Positions 9,486 to 17,900 of a DNA stretch of 64,000 nt are shown piece after piece. The stretch is from positions 1 through 64,000 of the forward strand of contig JBNLDC010000041.1 in assembly GCA_050304135.1 (NCBI GenBank), given 5' to 3'. Positions within the stretch are counted from its first letter, which is position 1. Each line of letters opens with the position of its first letter. The notes under the pieces are model-generated. The model ran no database searches and was not told the origin of the DNA. It saw only the letters and a program-made list of their open reading frames with translations. The position numbers and the translations under genes are program-made. Source of the stretch: JAFGNB01 sp050304135 (GTDB taxonomy: Bacteria; Fibrobacterota; Chitinivibrionia; Chitinivibrionales; Chitinispirillaceae).

Positions 9486-10136
9486 TCAATCCTGCCACCC
9501 CTGATTACCGATGAGCGGTACGAACACCACCTGAGTCGCGATAAAACTCGTGATGACTCCCTGGAGGTCCTTTTCGTAGACGACAAGATCCTGCCGGGCC
9601 TTGTCTCCGGTGGGAATGACCATTCGTCCGCCGGCGGCGAGCTGATCGGTAAGGGTCTGCGGGAGTACCGGTGCACCGGCGGTAACGATGATTCTGTCGA
9701 ACGGACCGTTCTGCGGCCAGCCGATCGAACCGTCGCCCACCTTGAACACGACATTCGCATAGCCCATATCACGCAGCCGTTTACGGGCGGCATCGGAGAG
9801 TTCCCGGTGCCGTTCCACCGTATACACCCTGCGGGTGAACCTGCCGAGAATTGCTGTCTGGAAACCGCTCCCGGTCCCGATCTCGAGAATTTTATCGTCT
9901 TTTCTGATCTGCAGCAGTTCGGTCATCAGGGCGACCACATAGGGTTGCGAGATGGTTTGACCGGACCCGATGGGGAGGGCGTTATCGTCGTAGGCCTGGG
10001 CATACATCGCACCATCTACGAAAAGGTGCCGTTCGACTTTGTCGAATGCATCGAGAACCTGCTCATCGGTGATGCCTTTTTCACGAAGAATACGTATAAG
10101 TCGTCGCCGTCCGATGGCGGGATTCAGATGCTCCAT
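9486..10136 (-). CDS. pcm: protein-L-isoaspartate O-methyltransferase
   Basis: Class I SAM-dependent methyltransferase that repairs isoaspartyl residues in aged proteins. SAM-binding motif I is clear (KILEIGTGSGFQTAIL), with post-I VYTVERH and the family-specific substrate segment DNALPIGSGQTISQPYVVALM, in which the SGQTISQP core is diagnostic of PCMT. At 216 aa the length is normal and no signal peptide is seen. It sits 9 bp after the glycosyltransferase and is likely co-transcribed with it. Confidence 0.93.
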   Translation of the reverse strand: MEHLNPAIGRRRLIRILREKGITDEQVLDAFDKVERHLFVDGAMYAQAYDDNALPIGSGQTISQPYVVALMTELLQIRKDDKILEIGTGSGFQTAILGRFTRRVYTVERHRELSDAARKRLRDMGYANVVFKVGDGSIGWPQNGPFDRIIVTAGAPVLPQTLTDQLAAGGRMVIPTGDKARQDLVVYEKDLQGVITSFIATQVVFVPLIGNQGWQD

Positions 10137-10145
10137 AACGGTATG

Positions 10146-10934
10146 TTACGATCCTGTCCGTGCATTTTTTTGCTGGAAATGATGGATTATCCGACGTTTC
10201 TGAAGGCGGATACCTGCAACGGCGGCAATCCATCTGAGTGTGTCTGCAACATGGGCAATGTGGCTGGGACCCTTCAAATATAATGTTTGTATAGGGATAA
10301 AAGTAACTGGAAAACCGAGGTATGCCGCCCGTAATATGATCTCCGACTCCATTTCAAACCGCCGGCAGGCAATATCGGTGCACCTGATCAGCTCCATGGA
10401 ATAGAGACGGTACCCGCACTGACTGTCGGCAACACGGGTACCCGCAAAAAGTCCGAGGATAAAGGAGGTAAGCCGGTTCGAGAGTATCCGCTCCGGCGGC
10501 ATGACACCCCGTTGCATGGCGCGCGCGCCGATGCAGATGCCCGGCGGTGGTTCTCGCCGTGCCGCGGCTGCAAATTTTTGAAGATCGTCGGGGGAGTGCT
10601 GTCCGTCGGCATCCATGGTAACAACCCATGGAATACCGCTGCTGATACAATGATGAAACCCGGTGATCAGAGCTCCACCTTTGCCGCGGTTTACATGGTG
10701 GACGAGGCAGTGTACACCGAATCGTGCACAGACCTCGGGAGTGCCGTCGCCGGATGCGTCATCAATCACGATTATCTGCGTTGCCGGCACCTGCTCTAAA
10801 ACAACCGGAAGCAGCCGGGGAAGCAGATCCGCTGATTTGTAGGACGGAATGCAGACGGCGATATCAGTGGGCCAGGGTGTCGTCACTGCGCAGACTCGTT
10901 TCAATGGTGGTACGGAACGCTTCAGTCGGTTCAT
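10146..10934 (-). CDS. family 2 glycosyltransferase (dolichyl-phosphate mannosyltransferase-like)
   Basis: GT-A fold enzyme: IAVCIPSYKSADLLPRLLPV, the nucleotide-sugar site IIVIDDASGDGTPEVC, NRGKGGALITGF and the metal-binding MDADGQHSPDDLQ are all typical of polyprenyl-phosphate sugar transferases. No membrane segments are present after the catalytic domain. The ATG at 10934 overlaps the upstream acyltransferase gene by 71 bp; a GTG at 10886 would cut this to 23 bp and still keep the whole domain, so the start is uncertain. It is probably involved in glycolipid or cell-envelope glycan synthesis. Confidence 0.87.
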   Translation of the reverse strand: MNRLKRSVPPLKRVCAVTTPWPTDIAVCIPSYKSADLLPRLLPVVLEQVPATQIIVIDDASGDGTPEVCARFGVHCLVHHVNRGKGGALITGFHHCISSGIPWVVTMDADGQHSPDDLQKFAAAARREPPPGICIGARAMQRGVMPPERILSNRLTSFILGLFAGTRVADSQCGYRLYSMELIRCTDIACRRFEMESEIILRAAYLGFPVTFIPIQTLYLKGPSHIAHVADTLRWIAAVAGIRLQKRRIIHHFQQKNARTGS

Positions 10935-11472
10935 CAGTCGTTACGGTGGGGGGGTGGAGCGGTTCTCCCAATGTTACGGTAATGCGTGCGAACGGTTTCG
11001 GGATAATAAAGCGGTCCCAGGATCGCAGGCGCCAGCAGCGGTTGACTGAAAAATCCACCGGGACAACAGGTGCACCGGTAGCAATCGCGATCTGGGCAAC
11101 ACCGGCTTTCACTCTTTCACGCGGCCCTCGCGGCCCGTCGGGGGTGATCACCAGGCACTGTTTGCGTTCGAGCAGACGGACACTTTCGCGCATGGCGGAG
11201 CTGCCCCCGCGGCTTGACGATCCGAAAATAATCGCATGTCCCCATCGCCGGGCTGCACCTGCAGCCATCCTGCCGTCTTTGCTTTTGGAGACCACCGCTG
11301 TTTTTCCGGTATTTCTGAAAATATAGGTGAGTGCGAGCAGACGCGAGTGCCAGAAACAGTAAATACGTCCGGCGGACCGGTCATTGAAAGGATCGGTGGA
11401 GAAGGGATCGGTGACGGAAATTCGCCAGGTACGTCCGAGAACCGTCCCGATAAGCCAGATTACAAATTCCAT
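10864..11472 (-). CDS. DUF374 lysophospholipid acyltransferase-like protein
   Basis: The YCFWHSRLLAL start, GSSSRGGSSAMRESVRLLE and the strongly conserved TPDGPRGPRERVKAGVAQIA block are the marks of the DUF374 branch of the LPLAT/LpxL-like acyltransferases. The hydrophobic N-terminus (MEFVIWLIGTVLGRTW) suggests membrane attachment. Members are found in Gram-negatives beside lipid A or lipoprotein genes. Here the gene is followed at once by GT2, Pcm and DUF368, so a role in an envelope lipid is likely. The exact acyl donor and acceptor cannot be read from sequence. Confidence 0.85.
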   Translation of the reverse strand: MEFVIWLIGTVLGRTWRISVTDPFSTDPFNDRSAGRIYCFWHSRLLALTYIFRNTGKTAVVSKSKDGRMAAGAARRWGHAIIFGSSSRGGSSAMRESVRLLERKQCLVITPDGPRGPRERVKAGVAQIAIATGAPVVPVDFSVNRCWRLRSWDRFIIPKPFARITVTLGEPLHPPTVTTDEPTEAFRTTIETSLRSDDTLAH

Positions 11473-11532
11473 GAGCGGCAGAACCCTTTCAATACAACCG
11501 GTGAGGAACTCAGTGATTGCGCCGGGAGGAAA

Positions 11533-13695
11533 TTACTCCATCGGATGAGCAAGCAGCCGGTCGAGCCGGCCCGAGAGTTCGCTGATGGTAAAAGGTTTCT
11601 GCAGAAAATAGGTAATGTCATCTTTGAGAAGGTCCTGAACTTCGTTGTCGGGGCTGTAGCCGCTGCAGATCAGTATGGGTTGATCGCTGTGGATTTCACG
11701 AAACGCCCTGAAGAGTTCCTTGCCGCTCATACCGGGAAGAATCAGATCGAGAACGATACCGTTGTACCGTTCGGTATGCTTGCGGAAAAGAGCAAGAGCA
11801 TCGGCTCCGTTGGTGGTGGTCTCAACCGTATAGCCTAACCGTGCGAGTACCATTTTAATCATTTTTCCCACGTGGACTTCGTCGTCGACCACCAGCATCG
11901 ATCCTGTTCCGGTGGTGATTTTCTGGGTGGGGGAGGGATCCTGAACCGATACATCCTCGGTGCAGAGCGGGAGGTAAATGTGAAAGGTGGTACCACTACC
12001 GATCGCTGAATCGACGTTGAGTATACCGTTATGTGACTGAACGGTACCGTACACTGCCGCAAGTCCCATTCCGGTTCCTTTTCCCGGTTCCTTGGTGGTG
12101 AAAAAGGGCTCGAAAAGGTGACGGCGGGTTTCGGGGCTGATACCGCTGCCGGTATCGGCGATACTGATGTGGAGATACTTGCCGGGGAGTGTTTTCTGCT
12201 GGTACGGGGTTGAGAAGGTCGCGTCGAGTTCGATGTTTTCGGTGGCAAAGGTAAGGGTGCCGCCGTCGTGCATCGCATCTCTTCCGTTGAGTGCGATATT
12301 GAGCAGTGCGTTCTGGATCTGCCCCGGGTCCCCCAGCGTGTAGCGGTCGGTCGCTTCGAGGTTCTGGATAATCGTAATGGAGCGATCTATGCTTCGGGCG
12401 AGGATCCCGGCAACTTCACCGATTATTGTGTGTGTATCGACCGCCTGGCTGAGGTAATTGCCTTTTCGGGCAAAGGCCAGCAGTTTACCGGTGAGATCCG
12501 CCGCGCGGGTAACGATGCCGGTGATTGCTTTGGCAGTGGCGTGTGTCTCGGAATCCTCCGGATGATCGACTTTGATACACTCGGCAAATCCCATGATCCC
12601 GGCCAGCTGATTGTTGAAATCGTGGGCGATGCCTCCTGCAAGCTGCCCGATCACCTGCATTTTTTCCGCCTGTCGCAGCTGTTCCTCAAGCCGGTTTTTC
12701 TCCTCCTCCGCCTTTTTTGTCTCGCTCAGATCGCGCAGAATGCCCTGAATTCCTTCGGGGATTCCCTTATCGTTGAGGATAAGCGAAGGGGAAAATTCAG
12801 CGAAAAAACAGCTGCCGTCTTTTCGCTGAAATTCAAATTCCGGCAGCATACGGTAGTAGGGAGGGGGGTGCTGCTGCATATAATGGGAAAAAAAGAAAAT
12901 CAGGTGCTCGCTGTGTTGACGGGTGGTAAGGCGATCAATGCCGAGGCCGATGAGTTCTGCGGGTGAATACCCGAATACGCAGGTTACCGAAGGGCTGATG
13001 TAGGTGATTTTGAAATCGAGATCGATCAGCAGCAGTACATCACGCATATTCTCGGCTAGAAGTCGGTATTTTTTTTCACTGGATCGCAGTTCCTCTGTTT
13101 TATTCTCCAGCTTGTTCAGTGAACTCAGCAGCTGCTTCTGGATAAAATGCACCACCGTGAGGCTTGCCAGCGAAAAGACGAGGTAGCCGCTCAGGTGGGA
13201 GATCCATGATTGCGGCATTCCCATATATTTCGCAACATCAAAATCGCATGTTATGGTTCCGGTTGAAAAAAGGAATGCAGCTGCGGTGAGGACTCCGAGG
13301 CTGACGAACAGAACTCCCAGTCCCACTCCGTACCCGAAGAGCGTCCCGGTGACAACACAACAGCTCATCAACATGGTGAAATTGACCGTCAGCAGACCGG
13401 AATAGAAAAATTTAACGCATCCGCTGATGGTAAGAAGCAGTATAAAGAGTGGACCTACCAGTCTGGTGGGAAGATGTTTACGGCAGAGAAGTACCGTCAC
13501 GATAAGGAGGTACGTGGCAACATCAATAATAATGGTGATATGCCAGCCCAGTTTCGCGATTTTAAACATTGAACCCAGTGTGGCCACTGCACCGAAGGTA
13601 ATGGCGAACAGTGCCAGTTTGTCAAACAGGATGCGGGTGAGATTCGCTATCTCCGGACTGGAATGCCGATTGGCAACAGGGGGACTGGTGGCCAT
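11533..13695 (-). CDS. hybrid sensor histidine kinase with PAS and receiver
   Basis: The N-terminal 190 residues hold about five membrane segments. Then come a PAS domain (about 205-335, core MRDVLLLIDLDFKITYIS), HisKA (MQVIGQLAGGIAHDFNNQ), an ATPase domain (LNIALNGRDAMH, ADTGSGISPE, FEPFFTTKEPGKGTGMGL) and a C-terminal receiver with VVDDEVHV and the phospho-Asp in IVLDLILPGMSG. The kinase core is nearly identical in layout to the 5859-8033 kinase. This suggests a duplication in which the sensor regions have diverged. The gene is at the head of a minus-strand series (acyltransferase, GT2, pcm, DUF368) and is divergent from the plus-strand gene at 14019. Confidence 0.93.
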   Translation of the reverse strand: MATSPPVANRHSSPEIANLTRILFDKLALFAITFGAVATLGSMFKIAKLGWHITIIIDVATYLLIVTVLLCRKHLPTRLVGPLFILLLTISGCVKFFYSGLLTVNFTMLMSCCVVTGTLFGYGVGLGVLFVSLGVLTAAAFLFSTGTITCDFDVAKYMGMPQSWISHLSGYLVFSLASLTVVHFIQKQLLSSLNKLENKTEELRSSEKKYRLLAENMRDVLLLIDLDFKITYISPSVTCVFGYSPAELIGLGIDRLTTRQHSEHLIFFFSHYMQQHPPPYYRMLPEFEFQRKDGSCFFAEFSPSLILNDKGIPEGIQGILRDLSETKKAEEEKNRLEEQLRQAEKMQVIGQLAGGIAHDFNNQLAGIMGFAECIKVDHPEDSETHATAKAITGIVTRAADLTGKLLAFARKGNYLSQAVDTHTIIGEVAGILARSIDRSITIIQNLEATDRYTLGDPGQIQNALLNIALNGRDAMHDGGTLTFATENIELDATFSTPYQQKTLPGKYLHISIADTGSGISPETRRHLFEPFFTTKEPGKGTGMGLAAVYGTVQSHNGILNVDSAIGSGTTFHIYLPLCTEDVSVQDPSPTQKITTGTGSMLVVDDEVHVGKMIKMVLARLGYTVETTTNGADALALFRKHTERYNGIVLDLILPGMSGKELFRAFREIHSDQPILICSGYSPDNEVQDLLKDDITYFLQKPFTISELSGRLDRLLAHPME

Positions 13696-14018
13696 GATGA
13701 AATTGTACTCTCTTCACGGAATGATGTGAAGGACTCCGCATTGGCGATTCAGTAATAAAATAATGTATTACGGTTTCGGATGGGGGAAATGAGGGTGGGG
13801 GGCGGAGTAAATCATGTCACTTTTCCACAAGGCGTAACAACTGATCCTGTCTGCTGTTGAAACGTTGCGCAGGTGGGGGGCGAGGGGGTATCTTTTATCC
13901 GGAGCGCTTCAAAACTCCACAATTTCACACTTCCGCGTGTATTCCGGTGTAAATGCTGAGTGCCTGTTGTTCGGCACAGTCACTAAGCACGGTGTACGAA
14001 AATGGTGACCGTTTTCAG
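13696..14018. other. divergent intergenic region
   Basis: Between a minus-strand kinase and a plus-strand secreted-protein gene, so promoters for both must lie here. A short palindrome, GTAAT (13751 area) with ATTAC, sits in an AT-rich stretch near 13751-13771. No coding sequence or RNA gene is seen. Confidence 0.4.
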
Positions 14019-14936
14019 ATGATGAATAATTTCAGGCAGTTACACCTTATCCTTGTCGCAGCTGTGACCGTTTCCGCCCAGACCAACCTCAGCGGCAGTA
14101 TCGGCGGGATGATTCTCACCCGGGAGGGAAATCCCTTTGTGGTAAGTGAGGATATCGTGATCCCCTCGGGGAAAAAGGTCACGGTGCGGGAGGGGTGTGT
14201 CATCCTGTTTCAACCGTTTACCGGAGTTGTTGTTGACGGCAGCCTTGTTGTAGAAGGTACGGCGGAAAACCAGGTGGTGTTCACCTCGGTTAACGATACC
14301 CTCTACGGCACCGGTCGTGAGAAAAAGCCGGAACCGTTCGACTGGAACGGAATTCATTTGAAACAACGCGCCCGCAATGTCCGCTTATCACATTTCGTTC
14401 TGACCTATTCCGTATATGGTATCAAATCCCAGATCGATGATGTGGTTCTGTCGCGGGGGGTGTTTGCAAACAACGGGCAGTATCATTTTACCGTAAACGA
14501 TGTCATCGAGTCTGTGGTTGAATATCTTCCTTACTCCTTTAATAATGAGGCCGGCCCCGATACCCTGCAATCGAAACCGGGTCGCATGGCCGGTGGGTGG
14601 CGTCGTCCACTTTCGATAGCCGTAATGGCTGCAGGTCTGGCCGGCGGTGGCGGAGGCGCAGGCTATTCGTACTATCGGGAACGGGGGTTCCGGACGCTGT
14701 ATTACAATGATGAGAACTCATCCGCTGAATTTGATCGGTACTACGAGGGGCGGCAGCGGTGGCGCAACTACGCTGTTGTTGCGGGATCCGCAGGTGGAGC
14801 GTTGCTTGTTACCGGTGTGGCGCTGTTTGTTTATGATCATCTGACGGGAAAGCAGACTGCTGTTTCAGTAGTACCTTTCTTCGGCAGTGAGAGTGGTTTC
14901 TGTATCTCGATACCACTGGGTGATGCAGGCAGATGA
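14019..14936 (+). CDS. secreted beta-helix-like protein with C-terminal membrane segment
   Basis: The start at 14019 (or 14022) gives a signal peptide, MMNNFRQLHLILVAAVTVSAQ. Residues 25-165 read as short parallel strands (VIPSGKKVTVREGCVILF, GSLVVEGTAENQVVFTSV, DWNGIHLKQRARNVRLSHF), the pattern of a small right-handed beta-helix. A Gly-rich segment (AGLAGGGGGAGYSYY) and a hydrophobic stretch near the C-terminus (VAGSAGGALLVTGVALFVY) may anchor it. Its stop overlaps the start of the giant surface protein by 4 bp (ATGA), so the two are probably made together and may interact on the cell surface. Function unknown. Confidence 0.65.
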   Translation: MMNNFRQLHLILVAAVTVSAQTNLSGSIGGMILTREGNPFVVSEDIVIPSGKKVTVREGCVILFQPFTGVVVDGSLVVEGTAENQVVFTSVNDTLYGTGREKKPEPFDWNGIHLKQRARNVRLSHFVLTYSVYGIKSQIDDVVLSRGVFANNGQYHFTVNDVIESVVEYLPYSFNNEAGPDTLQSKPGRMAGGWRRPLSIAVMAAGLAGGGGGAGYSYYRERGFRTLYYNDENSSAEFDRYYEGRQRWRNYAVVAGSAGGALLVTGVALFVYDHLTGKQTAVSVVPFFGSESGFCISIPLGDAGR

Positions 14937-17900
14937 TGAAACAACACACCGATATAATCACCGCGCTGGCGGTTCTGGTGGTACTTCTGCTGGTGTATAC
15001 CTGCACAGTGGTGCGTGACCATCCGCTCGACGAGCAGAGCGACAGCTATGTTGTACCTGAGATAACCATCGATTCACTACTCTCCTCAATACCATCTGAA
15101 GATACTATTCACTTTGATTCCGGATCGATCGTTTTTACGACCGGTGAGTATGTGCAGGAGTTCAGGGTTCGGTTATCCGACGACGAAACCTGGAACGATA
15201 CGCAATGGCAGGCAGGGCAGGAGTTCCATCTGACGGATCTTGAAGATGGTGCGTATAGCCTGACGTTGCAGACACGGTATCGCAGTGGTGAAGATATCAC
15301 CGAAAGCCATTACACCTTTTATGTTCTTACTGCCGGCTATAAGCCTGCAAGCACTGATACGGCTGACAGTACGATCCTGTTTGTACCCGGCAATTCACGC
15401 GAACTCCCGGTGGACTTTACCGGTCTGGGACCACTGACCATTCAGTGGTATCACTCCGATAGTGCACTTGACGATAACGATACTTCGATACTCATACTCG
15501 ATGACCTTTCCACAACGGATACCGGGAGCTATTTCTGTACTGCAACCAACAGCTATGGGGTCGCTCAAAGTCGCAGGTTTATTCTTGTTCAGGCTCCGCA
15601 GTATCGGGTTGTTTATCATTCCAACGACGCCGACAGTGGCAAGGTGCCGGTGGATGACAGCCTGTATCTTGAGGGGGATAAAGTACTCACCCTGAATAAC
15701 AGCGGGGACCTCAAACGGAAGGGGTACACGTTTGCCGGGTGGCGTACCACGCTGGATGATGACGCTGCATTCTACGGTGTCGACGCGAAGATGACGGTGG
15801 GTGATACCGATCTGATACTTTACGTCTGGTGGACCGACCGGATGGTTTATTCGCTGACTTACCACTCAAATGGTGCCGGCTCCGGAACGGTACCGGTGGA
15901 TGGTAATGTGTACATCAGCGGCACGGCTGTTACGGTTCTCGGCAACACCGGCAATCTTGAGAAACCGGATACTGTTTTTGACGGATGGTCACGTGACAGC
16001 TCCGGGACCGGAAAACTGTACGCTGCAGACGATACGGTGATCATCGGAGAAGCCGATTTGTCACTCTACGCACAGTGGAGGAAGATTACCCGGTATCATA
16101 TTTATTACGAAGCAAACGGCGCCGACGATGGCGACATACCGGTTGATTCCACCGGATACCAGTTGGGAGCAATGGTGGGAGTCGCGGGCAATACCGGTGA
16201 TCTCACCAGATCCGGGTATACGTTTACCGGGTGGAACACCGCATCGGATGGCAGTGAAACCGACTACCGGGAGAACGATTCGCTGTCAATCCATGGGGAT
16301 ATTACCTTATATGCTCAGTGGACCGACAATCCTACGTTTACCGTTACGTACGAAAGTAATGGTGCTGAAAGCGGCGACATTCCGGTAGACAGCTGGCGCT
16401 ATGAAGAGGGTGATACCGTGACCGTCGCAACCAACAGTGGCAGCCTGACTATAGCGGGGGAGTTCTTTACCGGATGGAATACCGCGGAAAACGGGGATGA
16501 GGGTACCGCGTATACTCCCGGGGCAACATTTATCATGGGAACGGAAGATGTTACCCTCTATGCTCGGTGGACCGCTAATCCGGTGTATACCATCACCTAC
16601 CTCGGTAACGGCAATACCGGTGGCGAGGTCCCCGGAGCCGTAAGCGATGAGGCCGGTGTCCGGATAGCTGTTGCCGCACGCGGATCAATGGTCAACAAAG
16701 GACACCGTTTTACCGGATGGAACAGCTCCGCCGACGGCAGTGGAGCGGAGTATGCAGCCAACGATACGTTCACGATCGAGGAACGCGACGATTCGCTGTA
16801 TGCACAGTGGGAGATCAACCGGTATACCGTATCCTACGATGGAAATAGTGACAACGTGACCGGCGTACCCCAGTCGACTACCCACCGGTACAACTCGGAA
16901 ATAACGCTTGATGACGGAGTTCCTGAACGGATCGGCCACACCTTTTTCCGCTGGAACACTTCTGAAAATAGCGATGGTGAGGACTACCAGCCGGGAGGCC
17001 GGTATACTGTCGGTGCTGATGATATCACCTTTTACGCACGATGGAATGTAAACCGGTATGCGGTTTCCTATAACGGAAACGGGAACACGGGGGGGGCTGC
17101 TCCCGCCCCCGATACAATCAGCTACGGTGACAGCACCGTAATTACCGGTAAAGGGAATCTCCTGCGGACCAGCTGGTCCTTTACCGGGTGGAATACGGAG
17201 CCGGACGGGAGCGGTACCGGGTACCTGCCTGATACCACAATTCTCATGGGTGCGGAAGATAAGGAACTTTTCGCACAGTGGGAGAAGAATGATTATACCG
17301 TGACGTTTATCAAAAATGATACGGCCGCGACAGGGAACATGAGCGGGCAGACGATAGAATTTGATGCAACCGACGCACTTGACGATAACGGATTCTCCAA
17401 AACCGGGTGGAGCCTTTCCGGGTGGGCGACGAGTGCCGATGGGCCGGTAGTTTATGACGATGGTGCCGATTATACAATGGGCGCGGGTGATGATACACTG
17501 TATGCACAGTGGATAATCAATTCCTATTCGGTTGTTTTTATGAAAAATGGCAGTTCCGTGAGCGGGAACATGGATCCGCAGACGATTGAGTACGACGCGA
17601 CGGTTGCGCTGAACGATATCGGATACACTCGAACCGGGTACAGCTTTGCCGGGTGGGCAGCGGCACCTTCAGGTTCGGTGGAATATGATAATGGTGCGGA
17701 TTATACAATGGGGTTGGGAGACGATACGTTGTATGCACAATGGACGGCAATTGATTATTCAATCACGTATCATCTTAATGGAGGAACGAACGGCGGCAAT
17801 CCGGCTTCCTATAGTGTTGAAAGTGCGGCAATTACCCTTGCCGCAGCTTCGAAGACGACGTATATCTTCAGGGGGTGGTATGACAACGTGAACCTTACCG

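Noticed and set aside
9401..9793. N-terminal extension of the DUF368 gene
   Set aside because: Reads through pcm in another frame with Arg/Ser-rich nonsense; the real start has a ribosome site at 9400.
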